Shown here: positions 1 to 7,389 of the stretch, in pieces
Numbering within the stretch: the first letter of the stretch is position 1
Layout: the number at the start of each line of letters is the position of its first letter
The notes under the pieces: generated by a model
Told to the model about the DNA's origin: nothing
The model's input: only the letters and a program-made list of their open reading frames with translations
The model's database searches: none
Position numbers and translations under genes: made by a program
Source: Bryobacteraceae bacterium
GTDB lineage: Bacteria; Acidobacteriota; Terriglobia; Bryobacterales; Bryobacteraceae
Assembly (NCBI GenBank): GCA_025929455.1
Contig: JAICMB010000055.1
Location: 1-11,603 of the forward strand
Reading direction: 5' to 3'
DNA length: 11,603 nucleotides

Positions 1-1146
1 CCGCACGCCGGAGCTGCCGGTAGGAACCTTGCCGCTGCCGCCAAACGCGACAATCGGAATGAATTCGCGCGTGTGATCGGTGCCGCGCCAGGTGGGATCG
101 CAGCCGTGATCGGCGGTGATAATGACCAGGTCGTCGCGCTTTAGTTTGGCTTTAAGATCCGGGAGTCGCGCGTCGAATGCCTCCAGCGCCCTCGCATAGC
201 CCACCACATCGCGCCGGTGGCCGACTAGCGTGTCGAAATCGTTGAGGTTTGCAAAGGCAAGCCCGCCATCCGGCAAATTCACCGCCGATTCGATTATACG
301 GCCCATTGCATCGGAATTGTCGTGCACCTTGACGGCGCGGCCGGTGCTGACGTGGGCGAAAATATCCGCGATCTTGCCGATGGAAGCGATAGCGCGTCCA
401 GCCCGTCCGGCGAGCGAGAGAATCGTACTGTCCGGCGGAGGCATGGTGTAGTCACGCCGGTTCGAGGTACGGATGAAATCGGCGGCGCACCTGCCGATGA
501 AAGGCCGGGCGATCACGCGCCCCACGCGCAGCGGATCGAGCAGCGCGCGCGCAATGCTGCAGATTTCATAGAGGCGCTCGAGCCCGAAACGCTCTTCATG
601 CGCGGCAATCTGGAACACGCTATCGGCGGAGGTGTAGCAGACCGGTTTACCGGTGCGGATGTGCTGTTCACCCAGTCGCGCGATAATCTCCGTTCCCGAG
701 GCGTGGCAATCGCCCAGTATACCGGACAGCCCGGCCTGCGCGCAGAGTTCGCGGATAAGCTCCGGCGGGAATGCCGGAATTTCGTCCGGGAAATAATGCC
801 AGTCTTCTGTGACTGGCGTGCCGGCAATTTCCCAATGCCCTGAGGGCGTGTCCTTGCCCGCGGAGACCTCCGCGGCGCAGGCGAAACGGCCTTCCGGTTT
901 TCCGTTCAATTCCAGGCCAGGTGGAACGTTGCCAGATGCGAGCCGGCAGGCCTCGCCGAAACCGAACTGGGCCAAATTGGGCAATCTCAACATGCCCTCA
1001 CGAACACCGGCCCGGTCCGCATTGTGACTGGCGCAGGCTTCCGCGATGTGACCTACCGTATTTGAGCCTTCGTCGCCGTAGCGCGCGGCGTCGGGCGCCG
1101 AACCGATACCGACGGAATCGAGAACGATCAGGAAGGCGCGGGCCAT
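1..1146 (-). CDS. deoB: Phosphopentomutase DeoB (3' end cut by window edge)
   Basis: Interconverts ribose-1-phosphate or deoxyribose-1-phosphate with the 5-phosphates, linking nucleoside breakdown to the pentose phosphate pool; a cytosolic alkaline-phosphatase-superfamily enzyme using two Mn ions. The 382 visible codons begin [15 protein letters not shown], with metal-ligand Asp10. [11 protein letters not shown] at 97-107 carries the catalytic Thr100 that is phosphorylated in the family. [12 protein letters not shown] at 300-311, ADHGCDPTW at 345-353 (Asp346, His347) and GTDHTRE at 355-361 (His358) complete the metal site. DeoB proteins are about 390-410 residues, so only some 10-25 residues are lost beyond position 1, and nothing visible is broken. 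The start is fixed by a strong AAAGGAG seven bases upstream. It lies 13 bases after the preceding methyltransferase gene, so it is probably co-transcribed, though its housekeeping role may be independent of the cluster. The family call is very secure. Confidence 0.96.
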   Translation of the reverse strand, partial: MARAFLIVLDSVGIGSAPDAARYGDEGSNTVGHIAEACASHNADRAGVREGMLRLPNLAQFGFGEACRLASGNVPPGLELNGKPEGRFACAAEVSAGKDTPSGHWEIAGTPVTEDWHYFPDEIPAFPPELIRELCAQAGLSGILGDCHASGTEIIARLGEQHIRTGKPVCYTSADSVFQIAAHEERFGLERLYEICSIARALLDPLRVGRVIARPFIGRCAADFIRTSNRRDYTMPPPDSTILSLAGRAGRAIASIGKIADIFAHVSTGRAVKVHDNSDAMGRIIESAVNLPDGGLAFANLNDFDTLVGHRRDVVGYARALEAFDARLPDLKAKLKRDDLVIITADHGCDPTWRGTDHTREFIPIVAFGGSGKVPTGSSGVR

Positions 1147-1153
1147 TGGAAAT

Positions 1154-1160
1154 CTCCTTT
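1154..1160 (-). promoter_or_regulatory. Strong ribosome binding site of deoB
   Basis: The minus strand reads AAAGGAG seven bases before the deoB ATG (1146-1144), and its first base is shared with the TGA stop of the methyltransferase gene (1162-1160). It is the clearest Shine-Dalgarno sequence in the window. Most upstream genes start with weak sites and rely on overlap with the preceding stop codon. This suggests deoB is translated more independently than its neighbours. Confidence 0.75.
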
Positions 1161-2032
1161 CAGCGCCGCCGCAGCAGAAAAGCCCGTCCGTCCCAGAAGG
1201 ACAGATCGGATGTTCCGTTCCGCTCGATGGCGAAACCATAACGTTCCGCGAATTGCGCAATATCGCTGCGGTCGAGGTTCAGATCGCCACGGTACGAATA
1301 GTTCATGATCAGCAGACGTCCGGCGGGTTTGAGAACGCGCGCTGCACCGGCGATATGCGATTCAGCGACACCGCTATCGACCAGATATGGGAAGCTGTCG
1401 ATCGCCAAAACAAGATCGAAGCTGGTGTCGCGCAGGAAAAAGAGGTCGTTACCGCTGGAGCGGATGACCAGAGTGTTGTCATGTTCGCGCAGGGCTGTCT
1501 GTGCAAGCTGCGCCATGCGCTCCGAGACTTCGAGCGCGATAGCGCGGCCGACATGCGGAGCGATGGCGCCGCTTACCCGTCCAAACCCGCAGCCAATATC
1601 CAGCACGCAAAAATCAGGCTGCAACAGCTGCCAGGTGCGCAGCTGCATCGCCAGCTCGCTTGTAGCGGCAGCCAACAGGGAAGGATCGCCGAGGCTGTAC
1701 AGGGCTACGGCAGCTTCCGGAGAAATCGCTGCTGCTTCGTCGAAGCTCTCCGCCCAAAGCGCGCTGGTCCGGTGCGATGCGGTACCCGTAATCTCCTTCA
1801 CCAACCGAAAGGCTTTTGCGCCGTCCTTCCAGAGGTGCCGGACATCTTGAATTCGCTGCCGCGCACACGAGCTTCTGGCGCGCCGTTCCTCTGCATCCAG
1901 CGCACAACGGGCCGCCGTTACGTCTGGCGCGGCCGCAAGCAAATGCATCAGCGCGACATTGGGTGGCATGCGCCCCTCGGCGCAGGCGAGAAGTGGCGCG
2001 GCCAATGCGCTGGATGTGGCGCCGTTAGCCAT
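1160..2032 (-). CDS. Class I SAM-dependent methyltransferase
   Basis: A 290-residue predicted cytosolic methyltransferase with unknown substrate. The Rossmann SAM-binding core starts near residue 142. Motif I is [13 protein letters not shown] (143-155), followed by the ribose-binding acidic residue Glu168 in ALEVS, motif [15 protein letters not shown] (205-217), and a motif III-like [15 protein letters not shown] (233-247). The first ~130 residues are Ala-rich and probably helical and match no domain I recognise; they may form a substrate or partner module. The ATG overlaps the stop of the upstream GNAT gene by eight bases (ATGGCTAA), implying coupled translation. Placed last before deoB in the glycosyl-inositol-type cluster, it probably methylates the sugar, inositol or acyl part of the product; O- versus N-methylation cannot be told from the sequence. 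The fold assignment is secure, the role is not. Confidence 0.88.
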   Translation of the reverse strand: MANGATSSALAAPLLACAEGRMPPNVALMHLLAAAPDVTAARCALDAEERRARSSCARQRIQDVRHLWKDGAKAFRLVKEITGTASHRTSALWAESFDEAAAISPEAAVALYSLGDPSLLAAATSELAMQLRTWQLLQPDFCVLDIGCGFGRVSGAIAPHVGRAIALEVSERMAQLAQTALREHDNTLVIRSSGNDLFFLRDTSFDLVLAIDSFPYLVDSGVAESHIAGAARVLKPAGRLLIMNYSYRGDLNLDRSDIAQFAERYGFAIERNGTSDLSFWDGRAFLLRRR

Positions 2033-3038
2033 GAGCGCGATGTTCCCGATAGCGGAGCAGCCGATAGCAAATATTCATGCGATCTCTCGCGCCCCATTCG
2101 TATTTGTACGGTTCGTTACCGCGAAGGAAATGAAACTCGCGTGCGCCCTCGCGAATGGCCTGCTTCATGGCATGGGCGATCAAAAGCGCTCCCGGGCTCT
2201 GGAACGCGAAAGCGGGATCGTAGCCGCACTGATAGGCATAAGCGCGATCGCGATGCTGAAACCCGTAGTAAACCGCCGCGATATGCCCATCGATGCTAAG
2301 CGCGTACAGCCGGACGAGCCCTAGCCTCGCAAGCTGCGGCAGGGCAGCCGCATGAAACTCCGCCACCCGCGGATCCGAAAACACGTCGTCGTCGCGCTTG
2401 CGACTGGAAGCTCTGTGAAGCCGTACCAGCTCGTTCAGCAGCGCGGCCGAATTATCCACGTCGCCTTGAAGAATGACAGTCTCGCCGCAACGCGCTGCGC
2501 GGTTTTGTGCCGTGCGCAAATGCCGCCAGCGCGATGGCGAGATAACATTTCGCAGCTGCTCCCGATCTTCCGGCAACGCAACAACGGGGCAGGGGCTGGC
2601 GGCCGTGCGGCGTACGTCCCAGCCGGATGGGGGAGGCAGGCGAAGTGCTCCGGCATCCGGCTGCATTTCGTTCCATTCGACAGCTTCGATGTCCTCCATC
2701 TCTTCAATGGCGCTCGCGAGCGCGCTCACACTGTCAGAATGTGCAGGGTCTATGAGGATATCGAGGTAATCGCTTATCGAAACACCAACGGCAAGAAGGC
2801 GCGGCCCGCAAACACCTGACTCGCGATAAAGCGGAGCGAGCGCAATCAGCCGCTCACCGGCATACACTGCGATGCATCGGAGTTCGCCGGGCGCAAACGT
2901 ATCCCACCACGGCAGCAACCAGTCCGGCGATTGGAACGGCGTTGCGATTTCCGACCGATGCCACAGGTCACGCCATTCCGGCACAAGAGCCGCCAGATGC
3001 GCAGGGTCGCGGATGATCTCTGTTCGCGAGCCGGTCAT
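2025..3038 (-). CDS. CelD/BcsL-type GNAT (FemAB-like) acyltransferase
   Basis: A 337-residue protein of the two-lobed GNAT class first named for cellulose-biosynthesis protein CelD (Acetyltransf_6 type), structurally related to FemAB aminoacyl transferases. Family signs are FQSPDWLLPWWDTF at 35-48 (an N-lobe hallmark), RWRHLRTAQNRAARCGE at 170-186, the beta-strand block LYALSIDGHIAAVYYGF at 244-260, SPGALLIAHAMKQAI at 281-295, and the signature FHFLRGNEPYKYEWGA at 302-317. Such enzymes transfer acyl or aminoacyl groups to amino sugars or polysaccharide precursors; the donor here is unknown. I chose the ATG at 3038 because it forms a 4-base ATGA overlap with the GT4 stop. An ATG at 3143 would add 35 residues unlike the family and overlap the GT4 gene by over 100 bases. 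There is no clear Shine-Dalgarno, consistent with reinitiation after the GT4 stop. Downstream of a PIG-L deacetylase, it is a natural candidate to re-acylate a freed amine. Confidence 0.85.
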   Translation of the reverse strand: MTGSRTEIIRDPAHLAALVPEWRDLWHRSEIATPFQSPDWLLPWWDTFAPGELRCIAVYAGERLIALAPLYRESGVCGPRLLAVGVSISDYLDILIDPAHSDSVSALASAIEEMEDIEAVEWNEMQPDAGALRLPPPSGWDVRRTAASPCPVVALPEDREQLRNVISPSRWRHLRTAQNRAARCGETVILQGDVDNSAALLNELVRLHRASSRKRDDDVFSDPRVAEFHAAALPQLARLGLVRLYALSIDGHIAAVYYGFQHRDRAYAYQCGYDPAFAFQSPGALLIAHAMKQAIREGAREFHFLRGNEPYKYEWGARDRMNICYRLLRYREHRAHG

Positions 3039-3763
3039 GCGAACACCGGTGGTGCAGCAATGCGCGTGAGAGAACGATAGAGCGTGAAATACTTGTCGAT
3101 GGTCCGGGAGAGCGGGAAGCGGCGTCGCGCTTCTGCACGGCAAAATTCCGGATCGATGGACGATGCATGCGAAATCGCACTGGCCATTTCAGCAGCATCC
3201 TCGACCAGAAAACCCGTCCTGCCGTGCTCGATGGTTTCCGCCAGGGCGCCACGCCGGAACGCAACCACTGGCGTTCCTGCGGCGAGCGCCTCGCGCGCGA
3301 CCAGCGAACTTGTCTCCTCTGCAAGCGAGGGGATCAGCACGCATTGCGCCTGCGCCAGCAGCCGGCGTTTGGCAGAAGGTCCAGCCGCCCCGATAAATCG
3401 GCAGCTGCGGGATAATTTCGGCGCGACCGCATGCTCGAAGTAATCGCGGTGCTCGGGATACTCGAACACCTGCCCCGCAATCAGCAGCGGCAGCCCCGCG
3501 CGTTCCGCTGCTTCGATTGCGAGGTGGACGCCCTTCTCGGGGCAGATGCGGCCGAGGAACAGCGCGAAGTTGCGCTTTCGCCGCAATACGAAGCTCTCGA
3601 CATCCACGCCGTTTTCGATGGGCGCCAAAAGGTCAGCGCCGAGCGGCGCGGTCCTGTGCTGGGCCTGCGATACGCAATGCAGCCATGTGCCGGGCCTGTT
3701 GCAGGCCAGCGCGTCCGGAGGGTACCAGCTGAGCGGCAGATGCAGGCTGACGAGCGTCGGCAC
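3035..3763 (-). CDS. C-terminal part of the interrupted GT4 glycosyltransferase
   Basis: This is the longest intact reading frame of the broken GT4 gene, with a possible GTG start at codon 109 of the full protein (242 residues). It keeps the last acceptor-domain strand (PTLVSLHLPLSWYPP) and the whole donor-binding domain with the E-x7-E motif. It lacks the N-terminal glycine loop and most of the acceptor domain, so it is unlikely to be active alone. The open frame actually extends upstream to the TGA at 3799-3797. If the TGA is a sequencing error this entry is simply part of the full gene. Confidence 0.7.
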   Translation of the reverse strand: MPTLVSLHLPLSWYPPDALACNRPGTWLHCVSQAQHRTAPLGADLLAPIENGVDVESFVLRRKRNFALFLGRICPEKGVHLAIEAAERAGLPLLIAGQVFEYPEHRDYFEHAVAPKLSRSCRFIGAAGPSAKRRLLAQAQCVLIPSLAEETSSLVAREALAAGTPVVAFRRGALAETIEHGRTGFLVEDAAEMASAISHASSIDPEFCRAEARRRFPLSRTIDKYFTLYRSLTRIAAPPVFA

Positions 3764-3796
3764 GCCTGCAGGCGGCAGGTAAGCGTGGAAATCGAT

Positions 3797-4087
3797 TCAG
3801 TGCATGTGCACCAGATCGACAGGAAAACGCCGCAAGGCCGTCCGGATTACGGCATCATGCGCCGCCTGCGCCTCCCGCTTTGCCTTTTCATCCAAGCGCA
3901 ATCGAAAAGGCGCCGCCACGATCAGCCGTCCTGCGACGCGCGAGCCGGCGCATGCTACCACGTACGATTTGTGCCCGCGCTTCATTAGCGCGCGATCGAT
4001 TTGCAGCAAAACCTGCTCGGCCCCGCCGGACGTCTCCGCTGCCACCGGCGCCAGCGGATAGGCGACGTGAAGAACGTTCAGGCGCAT
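3797..4087 (-). CDS. N-terminal part of the interrupted GT4 glycosyltransferase
   Basis: These 96 residues from ATG 4087 to the in-frame TGA form the front half of the acceptor-binding Rossmann domain: first strand LNVLHVAYPLAP, glycine-rich SGGAEQVLLQIDRAL, and a strand ending FPVDLVHMH. It has no donor-binding residues and cannot be a working transferase on its own. A GTG about 34 bases beyond the stop could permit reinitiation of the second half, but a split functional GT4 is not something I would expect. Confidence 0.65.
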   Translation of the reverse strand: MRLNVLHVAYPLAPVAAETSGGAEQVLLQIDRALMKRGHKSYVVACAGSRVAGRLIVAAPFRLRLDEKAKREAQAAHDAVIRTALRRFPVDLVHMH

Positions 4088-4914
4088 GCCGCGGATCGCT
4101 CCTCCGCCAAGGCCGCCTGCACACACTGAAGCCAGCGCCCGCTGTCGATTCCCCACTCTTCACGATCGTAAAGCACGCAGCCGCCATTTGGCAGCAGGGA
4201 AAAGTCATAATCGGGTGCCATCCGGAACTGCTCCCGCTCCAAAGAAAATCCGGCGAGGACATGTTGTTGTGTGGCATGCGCCGCGATCATCTGCTGCTTC
4301 AGTGCGCGCTCCGCGGACGTGAGCGTGACGACAGTTGCTTCATGTCCTGCAACAGGAGCAAAGGATTGCTGCACGGCCCTGTCCCCTTCCGCGCGATAAA
4401 GGGGGATTTCGACGATGCCGACCGGATGCGGGCATTGTCGAGCCGCTCGGTGCACGCCATATGCCGTGGCATCGTGATCGGGATGGCCGCCCTCGTAGGC
4501 ATGCGTGAGCGCGATTCGAATTCCGAGACGGCGAAACAGTTCCCCCAGCCGTGAAACGAGTTGCGGCAGCCGGTGCGCCGCTTCCTGATCCGGATTGCCC
4601 AGTTGGACGATCCGGCCGTCCGTTATGCCGGCAATCTGAAGCGCAGCGAGGAACTCATCGCTTCTTGCTTCCGCATACTCCTCGGCAGAGGCAAAACCGT
4701 GCCAGCGCGCATCTTGCAGGTTCTTCGGCGCGCCATCGGTTACCACGATCACGCGAGCGTCGTTCAGCCGTGCCAGCAATGCACCACAGCCGATGGTTTC
4801 GTCATCAGGGTGCGCGACAACGACAGCAACATCGCGCGCGTCAATTGCAGCGCGCGCTGGATCGGCAATCTGCCGGAGAAAATGTGCTGCGCGCCCCGTT
4901 CTCGCAATCGGCAT
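4078..4914 (-). CDS. PIG-L/LmbE family zinc deacetylase
   Basis: A 278-residue member of the LmbE/PIG-L family, which includes mycothiol MshB, bacillithiol BshB and the GPI enzyme PIG-L. These remove acetyl groups from N-acetylglucosaminyl conjugates, often glucosaminyl-inositol. The zinc motif AHPDDE is at 34-39 (ligands His35 and Asp38, probable base Asp37), and the third ligand lies in GGHPDHDAT at 142-150 (His147). VIVVTDGAP at 55-63 is also family-typical. No signal peptide is evident, so it should act in the cytosol. I chose ATG 4914, seven bases after the glycoside hydrolase stop. An ATG at 5046 would add 44 Arg/Pro-rich residues wholly inside that gene, and the family motif normally lies near the N-terminus. 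Its 3' end overlaps the GT4 start by ten bases (ATGCGCCTGA). The GT4 plus PIG-L pairing mirrors thiol-cofactor pathways, which makes an N-acetyl amino-sugar conjugate the likely substrate; the exact one is unknown. Confidence 0.9.
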   Translation of the reverse strand: MPIARTGRAAHFLRQIADPARAAIDARDVAVVVAHPDDETIGCGALLARLNDARVIVVTDGAPKNLQDARWHGFASAEEYAEARSDEFLAALQIAGITDGRIVQLGNPDQEAAHRLPQLVSRLGELFRRLGIRIALTHAYEGGHPDHDATAYGVHRAARQCPHPVGIVEIPLYRAEGDRAVQQSFAPVAGHEATVVTLTSAERALKQQMIAAHATQQHVLAGFSLEREQFRMAPDYDFSLLPNGGCVLYDREEWGIDSGRWLQCVQAALAEERSAACA

Positions 4915-4921
4915 CTCGGCC

Positions 4922-5848
4922 TCAACCTGCCGCGGCGAGCGGCCTTTCTGCGGGCGCGCACAGGTGCGCGTAGCGGCGCACCATCTGCGCGCAAAATTCG
5001 GCAAATTCCTCGGGCACCAGCGGTGCGCTGGTGTGGTGCGGCGCAATCCCGCGATGTTCGGGCGTGAAGCAGAAGGTGAGCGTCACGTCGAATTCCGCCA
5101 GCGCCTCTATCTGCCGGTCGAACCAGGCGAGCGCGTTGGGGCGAAAGCTGTCGGCCCACGAAAGTCCCGTCCGCAAATACCGCACGCCCAGGCGCCGCAT
5201 CCAGTGCACCGCCTCATCCAGACGCGGGTCTTCGAAATGAAACCACTGGCAAAGGCCGAGTGTGGGCGTCAGATCCGCGAAAACCGGAAGCGCCTGTTTG
5301 GGCGTGCCGTCCTCGCGCAGGATGCCCATGTAAAAATGCCGGTAGTACGACGAACCTTCCGCTTCCTTGTGGCGCGTTGTGGCACCCCAGGCCTGTGGCA
5401 GGTCATACAGGCTATACCAGTGAATGCGGGGCGTTCTCCCACCCAGCAATTCGGCAGTGCGTTCCAATCCCCACGCCTGTACTTCTTCGGCGCCGAAACT
5501 GGAGACGCCAACTTCCGTCACCCAGATGGGCAAGCCGGTGACAGCGCGTATTTCATCGAGCTTCGCCGGCCATGCATCGAGCGGCCACAAATTCCAGTCG
5601 AGCGGAAAACCATGCACGGCGACGACATCGATATGCTCGAGCACATTCTTGGCTGCGAGAGTCTTTACGAATACGGAGTCGATTGGCGACATTCCGCCGA
5701 GCACGCGGGTAAGCCGGGGATTCTCCGCAGCGATCGCCTGGCTCGCAAGGTTGCACATCCCGGCAAAGCGCGACCAATCAGGGTCGATCTCCGGGTCCCA
5801 ATGCGATTTGTTGTTGGGCTCGTTCCAGATCATCGCCGCTTCGATCAT
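4922..5848 (-). CDS. Clan-A glycoside hydrolase (beta-xylosidase-like), apparently circularly permuted
   Basis: A 308-residue protein resembling GH39/GH5-type (beta/alpha)8-barrel retaining glycosidases. The general acid/base appears as Glu10 in IWNEPNN (7-13) and the nucleophile as Glu112 in IWVTEVGVSS (108-117), the usual clan-A pair after strands 4 and 7. In ordinary relatives about 120-150 residues (strands 1-3) precede the NEP motif; here only eight do. The missing block appears after strand 8: QWFHFEDPRLDEAVHWMRRL (201-220), YLRTGLSW (224-231), then VTLTFCFTPEHRG (255-267) and the helix EEFAEFCAQMVRRYA (280-294), which normally runs straight into the NEP strand. No signal peptide is visible, so it probably acts on an intracellular intermediate or is catalytically repurposed. 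It starts with an ATGA overlap with the upstream methyltransferase and has GGGAGAG seven bases upstream. Catalytic activity is unproven; the fold class is fairly sure. Confidence 0.82.
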   Translation of the reverse strand: MIEAAMIWNEPNNKSHWDPEIDPDWSRFAGMCNLASQAIAAENPRLTRVLGGMSPIDSVFVKTLAAKNVLEHIDVVAVHGFPLDWNLWPLDAWPAKLDEIRAVTGLPIWVTEVGVSSFGAEEVQAWGLERTAELLGGRTPRIHWYSLYDLPQAWGATTRHKEAEGSSYYRHFYMGILREDGTPKQALPVFADLTPTLGLCQWFHFEDPRLDEAVHWMRRLGVRYLRTGLSWADSFRPNALAWFDRQIEALAEFDVTLTFCFTPEHRGIAPHHTSAPLVPEEFAEFCAQMVRRYAHLCAPAERPLAAAG

Positions 5849-6606
5849 GCGCGTACTCTCCCAGCAGGATAGACGGCACCAAACCCTGCTGGCGGTTCAA
5901 CGGGCTTGCAGAGGTACACCTCGTCCTCGGGATGCGCTGAGATCTCAAAGCCGGCGCTGCGAAGCATGGCTTCCGCGCAGGCGCGGTTCGGAACCCACCA
6001 ATTCGTTGGGTCGCCCGCATAGCGATGCTCGATGAAGTGCAGCTTGGGAAATTCTGGCCGGTCGAACGCGTCCCCGTCCCAGAAATCGTAGTCGTCGGCG
6101 AAGGCACCGGCATCGGCGCTGCCGCGTTGCATCGACTGGAACACCAGCAGTTCGCGCACCGCGTGTTCGCGGATCAGATCCAGCGCGAGCAGGGGGTGGC
6201 GCAGATGGTAGAGCACACCCATAAAGATAACGATATCGAATTTCTCACTCAGCGCCCCCACGTCGTAGACGGACAAATTCCGGAACTCGATATCGAACCC
6301 GTTTACTTTCGCCGCAAACCGCGCCTGCCGCAGATAGTCTTCATCGCTATCGATACCGAGCACCCGCGTGGCACCGCGCCGCTTCATTTCCATGGAGTAG
6401 AAGCCGGCGTTACAGCCGATATCGAGCACGCTCTTTCCATGCAAATCCTGCGGCAGCGCCGTGCTGAAGCGGCGCCATTTGACGGCGGGATAATCGCCAA
6501 GGAAGTGCTCCGGCGCGGTGGCCACGCCATTCAGATCGAGATTGTGAAACCACGGCCCCAGCTCTTCGACCTGGGCGCGAATCTGCTCCTGCGAAAGGCC
6601 GGTCAT
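5845..6606 (-). CDS. SAM-dependent methyltransferase, CmoB-like (TIGR04290/Rta_06860-type)
   Basis: A 253-residue class I methyltransferase. Motif I VLDIGCNAGFYSMEM is at 60-74, acidic Asp86 follows in GIDSDED, and FDIVIFMGVLYHLRHPL (123-139) closely resembles the tRNA carboxymethyltransferase CmoB. The CmoB-like NWWVPN occurs at 202-207. It lacks CmoB's long N-terminal extension and sits in a sugar cluster, so a tRNA role is unlikely. From memory it matches a family defined around Rta_06860 that is found in clusters like this one; I cannot confirm that here. The substrate is unknown, probably the sugar or inositol product of the operon. It overlaps the upstream nucleotidyltransferase by ATGA at 6606-6603 and the downstream hydrolase by ATGA at 5848-5845, with only a weak GAG ribosome site, so its translation should be coupled to the upstream gene. 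Confidence 0.88.
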   Translation of the reverse strand: MTGLSQEQIRAQVEELGPWFHNLDLNGVATAPEHFLGDYPAVKWRRFSTALPQDLHGKSVLDIGCNAGFYSMEMKRRGATRVLGIDSDEDYLRQARFAAKVNGFDIEFRNLSVYDVGALSEKFDIVIFMGVLYHLRHPLLALDLIREHAVRELLVFQSMQRGSADAGAFADDYDFWDGDAFDRPEFPKLHFIEHRYAGDPTNWWVPNRACAEAMLRSAGFEISAHPEDEVYLCKPVEPPAGFGAVYPAGRVRA

Positions 6607-7385
6607 GCGAAACTCGCATGTGCGATGCCGCGGCCGCCAGACGGGGGTTGCTGCGCAACCGGCGGTTGCGATTGCAACAGCGACATGGCGGCGCGATAGC
6701 CGTTCAACGTGCCAACATCGACATAGGCGCTGCCGCCCTTCGTGCCGATTGCCTCACCGCCTTGTTCCAGCCATGCGTTCACAAGCGTGCCGATGTACTC
6801 GTCGCGCCGGTCCCGCGCGAGCCACAGCCGTTTCAGTTCGGAGAGAATGTAGCCGGGCATTTTGAAGGCGCCCCAAATCCATGGCGACGCGGCATTCGGC
6901 TGCTTGACCTGAATCTCCTGCACGCGGCCGGTGCGATCTACCACCACGGAATCGAAGTATTGCGGCTCTTCGACCGGAAACAGGAGAAATGACAATCCGC
7001 TGTCCGGCAACCCTGCCAGCGCATCCTCCGGAAACCATACCGTATCCGGCAAACCGACGATCAACGGTTCATCCGGCGCGATGAAGGGGCAAGCGCGGAA
7101 GATCGCGTCACACAGACCGCCGGCCTGCGGCTGTACAACATACGCAATGGACGCGTTGCGGTAACCGGCGCCGTAATACTCCAGAATATCGGATTTTCCG
7201 GAGCCGATCACAAAGCAGAGCTTGTCCGCGCCGCCCGCGATCATCCGTTCCACCAGATATTCGCTCACAGCACGCGGTTGTTCCGTGCCCCCGTTCATGC
7301 GGCTGCCGACCGGCAGTAGCTCCTTGGAAAACGCGAGTGGTTGAATGCGGCTGCCGCGTCCGGCTGCGGGAATGACGCCCCACAT
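6603..7385 (-). CDS. Sugar-1-phosphate nucleotidyltransferase
   Basis: A 260-residue enzyme of the RfbA/GlmU-N type, which joins a sugar 1-phosphate to an NTP to make an activated NDP-sugar and pyrophosphate. The nucleotide loop is IPAAGRGSRIQPLAFSKELL at 5-24 (Gly9, Arg13 and Lys21 are the usual key residues). The QPQAGGLCDAI block (85-95) matches the family's base/sugar contact region. Asp114 in VGLPDTVW is the likely metal ligand, with the second Asp at 223 in YVDVGTLNGY. It lacks the left-handed beta-helix of GlmU. Its last ~25 residues, rich in Pro, Gln and Gly, look disordered. The base (dTTP, CTP or UTP) and the sugar cannot be determined. No 4,6-dehydratase or epimerase is in view, so the sugar may be used unmodified. 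It starts four bases after the CgeB-like gene and probably supplies a donor to one of the two cluster glycosyltransferases. Confidence 0.88.
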   Translation of the reverse strand: MWGVIPAAGRGSRIQPLAFSKELLPVGSRMNGGTEQPRAVSEYLVERMIAGGADKLCFVIGSGKSDILEYYGAGYRNASIAYVVQPQAGGLCDAIFRACPFIAPDEPLIVGLPDTVWFPEDALAGLPDSGLSFLLFPVEEPQYFDSVVVDRTGRVQEIQVKQPNAASPWIWGAFKMPGYILSELKRLWLARDRRDEYIGTLVNAWLEQGGEAIGTKGGSAYVDVGTLNGYRAAMSLLQSQPPVAQQPPSGGRGIAHASFA

Positions 7386-7389
7386 CGCT

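Larger units (their letters stand above)
3035..4087 (-). pseudogene. GT4 glycosyltransferase interrupted by one in-frame TGA
   Basis: Read through the stop, this is a complete 350-codon GT-B glycosyltransferase of family 4, which transfers a sugar from a nucleotide-sugar donor in the cytosol. The acceptor domain begins MRLNVLHVAYPLAPV and contains the glycine loop SGGAEQVL at 20-27. Codon 97 is TGA (3799-3797), between LVHMH and IDFHAYLPP; relatives I recall have Gly there, so one base change (GGA to TGA) explains it. The donor domain follows in the same frame: LGRICPEKGVHLAIEAA at 178-194, then LIPSLAEETSSLVAREALA at 251-269 with the E-x7-E pair Glu258/Glu266. No frameshift is needed and no other damage is seen. 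The start at 4087 overlaps the PIG-L stop by ten bases and has GGAGGA upstream; the end overlaps the GNAT start as ATGA. It is either a recent nonsense mutation or a sequence error. Confidence 0.85.

Noticed and set aside
322..843. A 173-codon plus-strand frame within deoB
   Set aside because: deoB is intact and conserved on the other strand across the whole stretch; this is a shadow.
1253..2299. A 348-codon open frame on the plus strand
   Set aside because: It is antisense to the methyltransferase and GNAT genes, has no recognisable motif, crosses their boundary, and has the unusual composition typical of shadow frames in GC-rich DNA.
3039..3143. Longer N-terminus for the GNAT protein starting at 3143
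   Set aside because: The extra 35 residues are unlike the family and fully overlap the GT4 donor domain; the ATGA junction at 3038 is the pattern used by neighbouring genes.
3797..3799. TGA read as glycine (alternative code) or selenocysteine
   Set aside because: Most genes here end in TGA and the DNA is GC-rich, unlike the candidate phyla that read TGA as Gly. Homologues, as I recall them, have Gly rather than Cys here, and the site is not catalytic.
4915..5046. Longer N-terminus for the PIG-L deacetylase starting at 5046
   Set aside because: The added 44 residues are Arg/Pro-rich, lie inside the glycoside hydrolase gene, and would push the AHPDDE motif unusually far from the N-terminus.
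4793..5872. A 359-codon open frame on the plus strand
   Set aside because: It is antisense to the glycoside hydrolase and PIG-L genes, both of which carry clear catalytic motifs; no motif is seen in the plus-strand product.
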